Of a stretch of 64,000 bases of DNA, positions 32,401-41,066 are shown in pieces. The stretch comes from Puccinia triticina (Eukaryota > Basidiomycota > Pucciniomycetes > Pucciniales > Pucciniaceae), in NCBI RefSeq assembly GCF_026914185.1, contig NC_070571.1:682001-746000 (forward strand), given 5' to 3'. The stretch's first letter is position 1; every line of letters begins with the position of its first letter. The position numbers were made by a program, and so were the translations under genes. The notes under the pieces were generated by a model, which had not been told where the DNA came from, did no database searches, and was given only the letters and a program-made list of their open reading frames with translations.

Positions 32401-33190
32401 GAAGATTCTCAACAATTTAACTTCCGAGGCGGTGGCCGCCTTTCTACAGGAGCATTGGACGATGCGCTACGGTTTGGCGCAATCTTACTCCACCGATGGA
32501 GGTTCAGAGTTCGGAGGCGCGTTAGCTGAGATGTTGCGCGCCTTACCGGGTCAGCATCGCGTCTCAACACCTTACTATCCCGAAGGTCAGGGTATGGTCG
32601 AGAGGGGTCATGGGCCTCTCAAGGCAGCGTTAGTTAAACTCGCTGGGGAGAGCGGTAAGAATTGTCGGAAGTTCTTGCCGCTAGTTCTTTTCGCCGACCG
32701 TATTTCGACTAAACGGACGACAGGATACTCGCCCTACGAACTTGTTTTCGGTCAGAGGGCGGTCCTGCCGTTGGATCTGGAAATCGAGTCCTTTCTGGGC
32801 GTGGACTGGAGCTCAGTGAAGAGCACTGCCGACCTCATCGCAGCCCGGTCCCTTCAATTGGAGCGTAGTGAAGAGACTCGAGAAAAGGCGTACAAGAAGA
32901 TGATGGATTCTAGAGGCGAAGCTGTCCGTTACTGGGAGGAGAAGCGCGCAGGTCAACATCGGGAACCCCTCAAGCCCGGAGAGCTGGTGCTGGCTTACAA
33001 TCGGTCACTCGAGATACAGTGGGGCCAGCTTTTTGCTCATAGATGGAACGGTCCTTTTCGAGTCGTCAAGCAGGTGCAGGGCGGGTCCTACGTTTTGGCC
33101 GAGCTGGACGGCACTGAACTCAAGCGTCGGTATTCAGCGGATCAGGTGAAAAGGTACTATGATCGCGGAGGTATTGGGGAACAAAAGTAA
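29358..33190 (+). CDS. Element B Pol (RT, RNase H, integrase), made by -1 frameshift
   Basis: Open from before the slip site to TAA 33188-33190. Conserved coding starts at AKYKSVDRKIKPVN (about 30160). RT: VVHDLQPLNRVTIKDAG, LTRLPQGATNS, FIDDGGIKG (catalytic DD near 30960). RNase H: LKLAVDSSFHAAGAVL (near 31450). Integrase: zinc HHCC (GHRGTTETYRR ... CQSCEAC), core D in MDAVHLKAS (near 32322), D in TDGGSEFGG (near 32497), E in GMVERGHGP (near 32598), then a GPY/F-like WNGPFRVVKQV. No chromodomain. 29690-30032 holds two intron-like units that stay in frame if both are kept. All catalytic residues look intact. Confidence 0.92.
29690..29799 (+). other. Recurrent intron-like unit, copy 5 (110 nt)
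   Basis: GTAAGTTCCTCC, TTATGCACCTCC, GTCAAAAACATTACG, GCCACACATGTGAGCC, pyrimidines and TTTACTAG. Phase 0 in the pol frame. Splicing it alone would bring a TGA into frame 20 codons later. Confidence 0.65.
29921..30032 (+). other. Recurrent intron-like unit, copy 6 (112 nt)
   Basis: GTAAGTTCCG, TAGTGCACCTCCGG, GTGCCACTATCGTGAGCG and the strong 3' site CTCCTCCTTTTCAG. TAGTGCA can pair with TGCCACTA with one bulged C. Copies 5 and 6 together are 222 nt, a multiple of three. Confidence 0.65.
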
Positions 33191-33319
33191 GTTCCACCCA
33201 ATAGTGCACCTCCGGGTGTGATGCTCTTAAGTTTTGTCGAAACTCTACTTTATGCCACGTTTGTGAGCACTGCGGCGGTCCTCCTTCTTTTGTTTTGGCC
33301 CTTTGTCCCTTTTCTCTAG
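33187..33319 (+). other. Recurrent intron-like unit, copy 7 (133 nt), at the pol stop
   Basis: The pol stop TAA is inside AAAAGTAAGT. AGTGCACCTCCGGG, GTCGAAACTC, TGCCACGTTTGTGAGC, then a long pyrimidine tract ending TTCTCTAG. Confidence 0.65.
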
Positions 33320-33411
33320 GTTTCTTTCCCTTCCTTCCCTCCTCGCCCTCGATTCAGTTCTCAAAGCCGGGGCGCGAGCAGTCTAGGGACAGACTGCAAG
33401 CGTGGTGGAGA

Positions 33412-34328
33412 TGTGGTATCCAGCTTGGTACACGCGGGAACAGTGTTCATTTGGCGCATGGAAGGACCTCAAGATTTGATCATCAAGGCAGTCAAATCAC
33501 TCATGGCGCGTGGCATCGTGGCGTATCAGGTTTTTTTTATCATTTATGTGTTGTTTTCTTTCCTTTGTTCTATTTTTGAGTGCTTTTCTTTTATTTTCTC
33601 CTTCTCTTTATTAATTTTTCTTTCTTTATGCGCGCGTTGGAGGGTTACAGAGTGGAGGGTTGGCTTTAATTCTGTAGTGTTGCTTTTCTTTTGCTTCTTT
33701 TTTTTTTTTTTTTGTTTTTGTTGCTGTTGGTTCTGGTTGTCTGTTGTTTGGGCGCGCGGGGCATGATGATGGGCCCGCAGTGCGCGGCGCCCTCCTGGAA
33801 GTCTAAGTTCAAGTCGAACTTAGACAAAGGGGGGGCATAGAACCCTTCTGATCCCATTAGGAAATCTATCACTGAGCTGTTATTCCGATCCTGATCCAGG
33901 GCGTTAGCAACACGCCATTTCTGAGCTTATTGATCCATAGGACACTTCAACGTTCTTCTGATTTTCCGGTTCCGCCACGAGGCGCCGATCTTTTGATTAC
34001 ATATAAGATCCCGAACCTTCCTGATCTCCGGCGAAATTGAGTTTGAACTCAGTCTTCTTCTCGATTCTGCCGATCTCTTCCCCAAATTTTCCTACTATCT
34101 CACTCGTGCTCTCTTCAACTACCGAAGTACTTATCATTCTCAAGCCTGCCTTCATTCTCATAAACTTAACCGCCGACGCGCCTTCTCAGCCGTCGTAAAA
34201 TACCAACCCCAACCGCTACTACTGATCCTCGACAGCTTATCCGACTAAATTCCCGGAGGGCACTTCCCCATCAAATTCTCTCATCCCTCCAACAACTGCC
34301 GCCGGCCTGCACCGGACGGAGTTCCACA
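33412..34328 (+). repeat. 3' LTR of element B
   Basis: 917 bp. Compared with 26007-26923 it has one extra T in a T-run near 33530 and lacks one C near 34122; no other change was noticed. Confidence 0.93.
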
Positions 34329-34332
34329 ACGG

Positions 34333-35883
34333 GCAGACGGGCGCATCGACCTCACTCGTTTTCAAACCTCAGACGGCCCCCAATTCAAAGGTCCTTTCCA
34401 AGCGGTCGAGCCATTCCTAACCTGGATGCAAGGAGTAAAAAATTTCTTCTCCACCCGCAACGTCTCCCATTCGGACGATAAACGCTTGATCCTGGGCGCA
34501 CTGATCTCCGAGACTAATCTTCTATCCTACTACGCCAATGTATCGGCTTCGTATGAGGGCAAGACCTGGGACGAATTCAGGAGCTGTTTATTCAAGTTCT
34601 GCCTGCCCAAGGACTGGCGCACAGAGCTCCGCCAAACCATTCAACACCTCGAGATGTCGAACTCCGAATCCTTCATGGAATTCAGCGGACGCGCCCGCAC
34701 TCTGCAAAGTTTAGTCAACTTTGAAAAAGACTCCATCTCCGATTTTGACCTCGCCGAATTCGTTATGTTTGGATTGCCAAACACTCTTAAATCTAAGGTC
34801 AAGGACTTTCAACTCCTTGCGGCCCAGAATTTCAGTTATACCGAATTCGAAAGCCGCACAAATGGGTTTTATGCCACGCTTCCACGCCCTAGACCTTCCA
34901 CCGGCCGAGGACCGACCACATTGGTCTCCAACACATCGAACCAACTGGACCCCAAAGCCTATCTCTGGAGACTTTTCTCGTACCTCGACTCGGTTGGCAA
35001 ATGCCATTTCTGCAAGAAACACTGTGGGAACTTAGCCGGCGCATGCCCGGGGCCCCAAGAACGACGCATCTTCATTCCACCCTCCTTTGTGGTCCCACCG
35101 AAACCGGCGAACTACGTCGCCCCCCGAGCCTGGAAGAACGCCCAAGGACCATCGATTTCATCCGCTGGCAAAGCAACGGGACGACCAGCGGGAGTGGCCG
35201 CAGCGAGTGTAGAGGCCCCAGCTCTTGATGAAGCTGGCATATCCGCCGTCGCCATGATTGAAGGACACATGGAAGCCGAAGCACTTAACTATGGGGACGA
35301 TCCGCTAAGCTTCATCAAACACGACAGGGAAGATTCGGAACCCTTGGACACCGAAGATACCCCGGTAACCGCCGAGACTCTTTCACTGGCCGACGTGCAA
35401 ATGGCCGACGCCTCGCAATCGGGATATCATGAGGGACTTCTTGAGTTCTTAGACAACCCCTCCGCAGCAGAGGTAGACGACAAGTACGTCTCAGCCCGCC
35501 ACACACTCTCCCCCCCCCGCGCCATCCATTTCTTTCATGCAGGGAGACGCTTACGCGCCCCTGCCCCTGTAGTGTGTAAACCACGACCCCCCTATCGACG
35601 ACCACCATCGCCAACCCAGTACCAGCAATCCCACTCGGGATCCTCAATATTCATTCCCTTACACTCCTCTATTCCTACATACCTAGTCTGTTTTAACTCC
35701 GCAACCCCGACTCAGCCGACCCCTGTTCCACAAGCCTCCAAACGACCTAACGCCGGCAACGCTGACGGAGGCGTAGGCACCCACAAAAAACCAGCTCCTC
35801 AACAATCAGCGGCCTCAACTTCCCATAAATACACACTTCACTCGACACATCCCCTCCGGCGCCCCCCTGTTCATTATCCTTGA
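34333..35883 (+). CDS. Element F Gag, C-terminal part
   Basis: Continues the frame of 25404-26006 at GCA GAC GGG and runs 516 codons to a stop at 35883. It contains a retrotransposon-Gag capsid-like region (AVEPFLTWMQGVKNFFSTRN, WDEFRSCLFKFCLPKDWR, FMEFSGRARTLQSLVNF) and a cysteine cluster, CHFCKKHCGNLAGAC (about 35000-35048), in the place of a zinc knuckle. It then becomes proline-rich and disordered. No protease follows; the polypurine tract and 3' LTR begin within 60 nt. With the N-terminal part the intact protein would be about 717 residues. It has no stop of its own, so element B is the only lesion. Confidence 0.82.
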   Translation, partial: ADGRIDLTRFQTSDGPQFKGPFQAVEPFLTWMQGVKNFFSTRNVSHSDDKRLILGALISETNLLSYYANVSASYEGKTWDEFRSCLFKFCLPKDWRTELRQTIQHLEMSNSESFMEFSGRARTLQSLVNFEKDSISDFDLAEFVMFGLPNTLKSKVKDFQLLAAQNFSYTEFESRTNGFYATLPRPRPSTGRGPTTLVSNTSNQLDPKAYLWRLFSYLDSVGKCHFCKKHCGNLAGACPGPQERRIFIPPSFVVPPKPANYVAPRAWKNAQGPSISSAGKATGRPAGVAAASVEAPALDEAGISAVAMIEGHMEAEALNYGDDPLSFIKHDREDSEPLDTEDTPVTAETLSLADVQMADASQSGYHEGLLEFLDNPSAAEVDDKYVSARHTLSPPRAIHFFHAGRRLRAPAPVVCKPRPPYRRPPSPTQYQQSHSGSSIFIPLHSSIPTYLVCFNSATPTQPTPVPQASKRPNAGNADGGVGTHKKPAPQQSAASTSHKYTLHSTHPLRRPPVHYP

Positions 35884-35942
35884 CCGCCCCACTCGCACTC
35901 GACCTCAACCGACCGCTCCCTCCTTTTTATAGGGGGGGAGAT

Positions 35943-36271
35943 TGTGAAGACCCCCGCGACATTGGGTCTTCACACGAGGGGTTACGGGATCACCTAACCC
36001 TAAACCCCCTGCAAGACTCATACATAGACTCGACCCCGCTCTCCCCTAGTCGAGTAGAGATCTGATCTCTCTTGACTAGGTGAGCACCTTTCCTTCTTCT
36101 CTTTGTTTTCAATCTGTTTTGTCTGTGTATCTAGCCAGAGAGATCTGATCTCTCTCGACTAGACTTTGAAATACTAGTTACACCGTTTGGAACTAGAAAT
36201 CAAACGGCTCTCGTCTCGTCATCTGCGCCCTTTCTTCGTCGTCTTCAGTGAGGGTTCACAGAACCCTTACA
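35943..36271 (+). repeat. 3' LTR of element F
   Basis: 329 bp, TGTGAAGACC to CCCTTACA. A handful of substitutions against 24833-25161 (for example ACACAAGGGG versus ACACGAGGGG). Followed by ATTGG. Confidence 0.9.
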
Positions 36272-36979
36272 ATTGGCTGAGCCAAGGCTGTTCCAAAGCT
36301 GAGTATCAGATTTTTTGAGACTATTCAAAAGATTAATATCACCTGAGCCAAGGCTGTTCCCCAGCTGAGCATCAGCTGAGCCAAGGCTGGTGCACAGCTG
36401 AGCATCAGCTGAGCCAAGGCTGGTCCACAGCTGAGCATCAGCTGAGCCAAGGCTGGTCCACAGCTGAGCATTGTCTTAGCCAAGGTTGGCCCACAGCTGA
36501 GCATGAGCTGAGCCAAGGCTGGTCCACAGATGAGCATAAGCTGTTACAGGAGTGGTCAGACTCAGAATATGAGCATTGGCTGGGCCAAGATTTATCCAAA
36601 GCTGAAAATCAGCTGAGCCAATACTGGTCCAAAGCTGAGCATTGGCTGGGCCAATGATAGTCCTCATCTGAGTCTAAGCTGAGCCATGACTGGAATAAAG
36701 CTGAAAATAAGCTGGGCCAGGACTGGTTCTGATCTGGGCAACAAAGCTGAGCATGAGCTGGGAACCAAAGCTGAGCATAAGCTAGGAGCTAAAGCTATGT
36801 ATCAGCTGACCAGAAATGAGGATCAGTGGTGCCCAGCAAAAACTGAGGATCTCCTGTGGAAATTCTTAAACTGGTTAGATGGTGGGTAGATGGTGGGTAG
36901 ATGATGGGTAGATGGTGGGTAGCCCGCTGGAGCTGGCATGATGTCACTTGTCATCAAGTGACTATTCTTTTTCCTGGTG

Positions 36980-37425
36980 AATTTATGTGTTTATTCAGTG
37001 TTTTTATTTTTCATGCGGACAAAGCGGGGACTTGGCTTAATTGGAATGTGGATGAAAGCAATCAAGCAGGGAACTTGGGTTCATTGGACTCCTGGGATGA
37101 ATGGGGACGTGGATCCCCTGTGATTCACGTAGATCTGTCAGACCAATGAAGAGCAATCCTCCAGTGGGATCTGTCAAATCCACGGATTGTATGTATACAT
37201 ATTGTGTGACATTGAAAAAATTTTCACTTGGCTGTGCTCACCAGGCTGATCGATCTTCCCTTCCTCACCCGATCAATCAGACAAACCCACCTCTCTATCC
37301 CAACATGCTCCAGCATAAAAGACGATGGATTGAGTCAATCACTGTCTTATCAAGCTCCATCTGCTTCACATTTCTTTTGAAACACGTTGAATTCCGACAA
37401 AATCCCAAACCTTCCTGAATCAAAT
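36980..37425. other. Upstream region of the decayed gene at 37426
   Basis: No coding region recognised. Possible promoter region for the gene that begins at ATG 37426; no convincing TATA box. Confidence 0.35.
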
Positions 37426-39700
37426 ATGTCTGCCAGCCCCGCACGTTTTATTCCAAGATTTGCCCCCCGCCCCACCAAATCAGGTAAGCTTTATCACAGT
37501 CAAGCGGTCAAAACATGCAGCATGATACTGAAATATTGTAATATGAAACAGGCGCTAGTACAGGACCCATCCGCCGTTCTCAATCGAGAGGCAGCAGCCC
37601 CATACCCGTCCATCAGACCCAATCCAGCCAAAACCAACGCTAGAAAAACCGCGGCGGAAAATGCTGGTAAGCTGCAGTACCCCATTTGATAACGTTTTAC
37701 ATGAAAGGATCACTGAAAAAAGTATTTGTATGATTGACTCCGGCACAGGAATAGGACCTATACAGCCTTTGGCTGGTAGACCCAACACATTGATACATCT
37801 CAACTTGGAAGGAGCAGCCCGCGTGGCCGAGGGCCTGCCTGTTGTTCCAGATGTGGATCCCCAAGGCAGTAGCGATGAGGATAATGATGAAAGTCATACT
37901 GATACAGATGAGTCTGAAAATCCACCCCCAGCAACTCACTCGGCCTTGGCCCCTGCGCCCCCGGTCACATCCGCACGCGAGCGCAATGACGCTAGTAATA
38001 TCCAGCAGCTTGGCCAATACCTCCGACTCCCCGACATTCAGATTGAGAATGTGCAAAGAACGGCATCTGTGGGTTACAGCCACTTCATTTGTTATCAGCT
38101 GATGAACTAATGTTTTTGATCTCACAGCTCATGGGGCAGGATCATTGGACCGCAACTCTTATGTACCTCGAATGGATCCGGTACCGACTGGAACTAAGTG
38201 GCTCAATTGGGCCAATGGAGGTCGGTCCAGTGCCACAAGTCACCAGACAATTTGCTTTCCACCCGGATGTGCAAGTAAGTCGTCTTTTCCAATCAATCAT
38301 GGTTGGTCCTTGTGTGTTGTTGCGCTGAAATATTTTCTTCAGACCTTCATTTGCCGCAAGATACGAGAAGCACTTCTCATGGCCAATCTCCAGGCCTGTG
38401 GTTGAACCCAAACCGTGCGCAACCGCACTCTCATCCCCAGGTCTCCGGTGGTTTTAGTCAAGGTAGGGGTCTTTCATCTCATTCGCTTTTCTGATCAATC
38501 CAGGCCACGGATGGCTGACTGGTGCCGCACCACAGGCGAGCATTGATGCAATGGAAGCTGAATGGAAGGCAATGTACATGCCACCCGGATACCTCACCCC
38601 AGAAAACGATGCAGTTACTTTGGTCAGGAACCTCATACGTGAATTGCTCAAGTACAAAAAGAGCAGTCTTGCAAAATTGGTAAGTTTTCTCACAAATTTT
38701 TACTTGCAATTCTCCCATTCACCCATCATTTACCTATGTTACTTATTTTTTAAAATGTAGATCATGGCAGGAGCAAGGCCAGGCCGTCGCGCAAATCAGG
38801 AGCCAATCCCAAGACTCAATGATCTGATCATTAAGGTAAGTTCATCGATCAATGTCTTGCTCCGTAACTGTGACTGATGCCAAACATGTGGCTTCAGATC
38901 TTACGCACAATGTCGCCCACGCACAAACTTATGGCGCGGAGTACAATTGTGGAGTCCCTGACCCCAATGATTAGAGTGCGCATGGCGTACCTTTGCCTGC
39001 ACATGTACATTCAGCGCCAGATCAATCGAACCACGAACCAGTCTTGATCACCTTGGGAGGTGATTGACCAACACTTGGAAATCTTGCAAACCAAGTCACA
39101 TGACTACAAAATTGCGTGAGTCATATTTCCATTGTTATCCAATCTTTCCACCAATGTGATAGTCTGACTATCACACTTTTTTAGTTTTTCCCGTCTTTTG
39201 AGCGATTACGATCGGCACTTGTTTGATGGTGTGAATACCGCCACCAATGTCGCCTGCATCACGGTAACCCTCCCCACTGAAACCAATATTGAAGATTTTA
39301 TGGCCAGGCAAAGACAAGCCCCTGAACCCACGAATCAAGAAGATGAGGTAACAGGAGCCATATTCTAGTATGACCCCGATTTATATTTAAAAATAAATCC
39401 CACACAATTTTTTAAGAGATTTTTTTCCATGTCCCGTTTTGTTTCCCATTCCACCTTATTATTCTTGTCTTTTTCCCTCCTTCACACATCTTGTATGCAA
39501 TGCAGCTCTGGATACCCTGGCGGTTCCAGTATCTGCATATCATGTCCGACGGATCTTATCTGATCCGGACTGGCCGACCGACCCGGAGCCTGTACCACCA
39601 CTGGCAGCAGTGGATACCACAATTAACCACATTGTGTCGTGGAGGACACCAAGGGCCCGCGGGGAGCCCACATCTCATTGGATGGTGATGCCGGCGTGAG
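37426..39700 (+). pseudogene. Multi-exon gene of unknown function, decayed and cut by element C
   Basis: Starts MSASPARFIPRFAPRPTK at 37426. Apparent exons end at GTAAGC (about 37482), GTAAGC (about 37670), GTGGGT (about 38071), GTAAGT (38273), GTAAGT (about 38680), GTAAGT (about 38836) and GTGAGT (about 39115). Matching CAG/TAG acceptors lie at, for example, 37551, 37747, 38128, 38341, 38503, 38760 and 38899. Recognisable pieces are an acidic linker (SSDEDNDESHTDTDESE), DHWTATLMYLEWIRYRLELS, TFICRKIREALLMANLQAC and EAEWKAMYMPPGYLTPENDA. A TGA at 39045-39047 interrupts TTNQS-SPWEVIDQHLEIL, plausibly from CGA. The last exon (from about 39506) runs into element C at 39706. Some phases, including the first intron, do not work, so it is probably non-functional. 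No family recognised. Confidence 0.5.
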
Positions 39701-39706
39701 GCCCGC

Positions 39707-40681
39707 TGTGGTGCTCCATTCCAAACCATAAGTAGTATTTTATTGCTTTCCTTTACATATATTCATCATTACATTGCCTATTACCCCATCACCCCTTCAC
39801 AAAAACCTCATTATTATTGCATATTCAGATTCTACGCCAAATTTCACCTATAGTCACTTATACATAGTACCCCCTTATATTCAATGGTTCAATAGTTATA
39901 GAGGATATAAGACTTACAGAAACCCTACAGTCTTCATTAGTTACAATAATCATTTCATTAGTAACCTACTTGAATCATTACAGTACATTCCTTTTACATA
40001 GTTATTCTCACATACTAAATCCTTTACATACATTGCTCATCATGTACTATGCCTATTGTACACATTACATCATTGGATCTGTGCCTACCCTTTTCAGTAG
40101 TGCTCATCATTACAAGTTGTTACTATGTTCTCATCATTCTTCCCCATTAGTACATTCTTTTATTCCCATAACCAACATTCCCCTTTCAGCATTGCTCATC
40201 ATTACATACTGTTACTATGTTCTCATCACTCTTCCCCATTTGTACATTCCTTTATTCCCATAGTCAGAATGCCTCCACTGTCTGTGCTCATCCTTTCTTC
40301 ATATAAGAACTGTCCTTCCCCCCTCACTTGTACCCTATGCAGAGAACTATATGCAGAATTTATAGAGAATTTCAGATACAGAAATTATAGTGCCCATTCT
40401 CATCAACCCATTGCCATTGAATCATTACCAATTGCTTTCCCCTTCAACCATTGCTCCAACCCTCTCACCCTCAGTAGTCAGTATTCAGCTCATAGTACTA
40501 GCTCCTAAGATCAAGTAGAAATCAGCCACACCTTTTCTTTCTTTTTCTTAGTGTTACTCTCATCCCCTCAGCATTAGTCAGGAAGGCAGCCTCATCAGCA
40601 CCCTTGCATAGCTTACATTAGTACTAGTGTTGCTATCCATTTCCCTTCCAAGCTCTATTCTCCCCCTTGAGTAGTTCCACA
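39707..40681 (+). repeat. 5' LTR of element C
   Basis: 975 bp, AT-rich, almost no CpG. Contains an internal direct repeat near 40110-40160 and 40188-40240 (GCTCATCATTACA, TACTATGTTCTCATCA, CTTCCCCATT). Confidence 0.92.
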
Positions 40682-40830
40682 AGTGGTGTCCCAACAGTGG
40701 CCTTTCTATACTTCGGATATCTTCAGCTCTAGTAACACTCTTACCATCAGCTACATACTACTTTTACCTACACATCCTCATACTCCTTTCTTTATAAATC
40801 AACCTCCTGCTTTTAGAATCAACTTCAAAC

Positions 40831-40954
40831 TGTTGTGTAGAGAGCTCCGAGTCATCAATACTTTTCATCTAGAAGAGAGGAAAAGAGACTATATAGACTA
40901 TCTACACGGACTGTGACATGTGTCGCAGTCGAGTACTGTGACTATGTCACAACA
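40831..40954 (-). repeat. 3' LTR of element D3
   Basis: 124 bp, TGTTG to CAACA. In element sense it starts TGTTGTGACATAGTCACAG, itself an inverted repeat. Confidence 0.92.
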
Positions 40955-41066
40955 TCCCCCCCCTCGACAAGACACTGATAAACATGAGAGAAAAGAAACA
41001 AAAGAAACAAAAAACATAATAAAGAGGGAGAAGAAAGAAAGAAAGAAAAAAAAAAAAAAAAAAAAA

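Larger units (their letters stand above)
26007..34328 (+). mobile_element. Element B: full-length Ty3/Gypsy retrotransposon
   Basis: 917-bp LTRs (26007-26923 and 33412-34328) begin TGTGGTATCC and end AGTTCCACA. They differ by two single-base indels that I noticed, so insertion is very recent. 4-bp flanks are ACAG (26003-26006) and ACGG (34329-34332). This 4-bp duplication is confirmed because removing it restores the gag frame of element F. A tRNA-Tyr-type PBS, gag-pro, a -1 slip site, pol and four intron-like units lie inside. Polypurine tract AAGCGTGGTGGAGA at about 33398-33411. All catalytic motifs are present; it is a good candidate for the helper that moved element A. Confidence 0.93.
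24833..36271 (+). mobile_element. Element F: gag-only Gypsy-like LTR retrotransposon, host of element B
   Basis: 329-bp LTRs at 24833-25161 and 35943-36271 start TGTGAAGACC and end CCCTTACA. TSD ATTGG at 24828-24832 and 36272-36276. Polypurine tract ATAGGGGGGGAGAT precedes the 3' LTR. The only gene is gag, split by element B at 26006/34329. No protease, RT or integrase is present, so it is a non-autonomous TR-GAG-type element. Without B it is about 3.1 kb. Confidence 0.9.
24331..36979. mobile_element. MITE 2, split by element F
   Basis: Left part 24331-24832 begins CACCAGGAAAAAAAACTAGT. Right part 36277-36979 ends in TCACTTGTCATCAAGTGACT...TTTTTCCTGGTG. Interior units (CTGAGCATCAGCTGAGCC) are the same as in MITE 1, and the closing GTAGCCCGCTGGAGCTGG parallels GTAGCTGGCTGGAGCTGG there. 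Element F sits between, at an ATTGG duplication. Without F the element would be about 1.2 kb. No clear target duplication outside. Confidence 0.75.

Noticed and set aside
27080..33319. Known self-cleaving ribozyme in the recurrent unit
   Set aside because: I looked for hammerhead-type CUGAUGA/GAAA and saw none. The strong GT...AG ends make an intron-like unit a better description.
26007..34328. Integrated retrovirus
   Set aside because: Domain order and TSD are those of a fungal Ty3/Gypsy element, and no envelope-like gene follows pol.
39774..40508. Open frames rich in Y, H, S in the C LTR (repeated at 55254-55964)
   Set aside because: They duplicate with the LTR and have no coding character.
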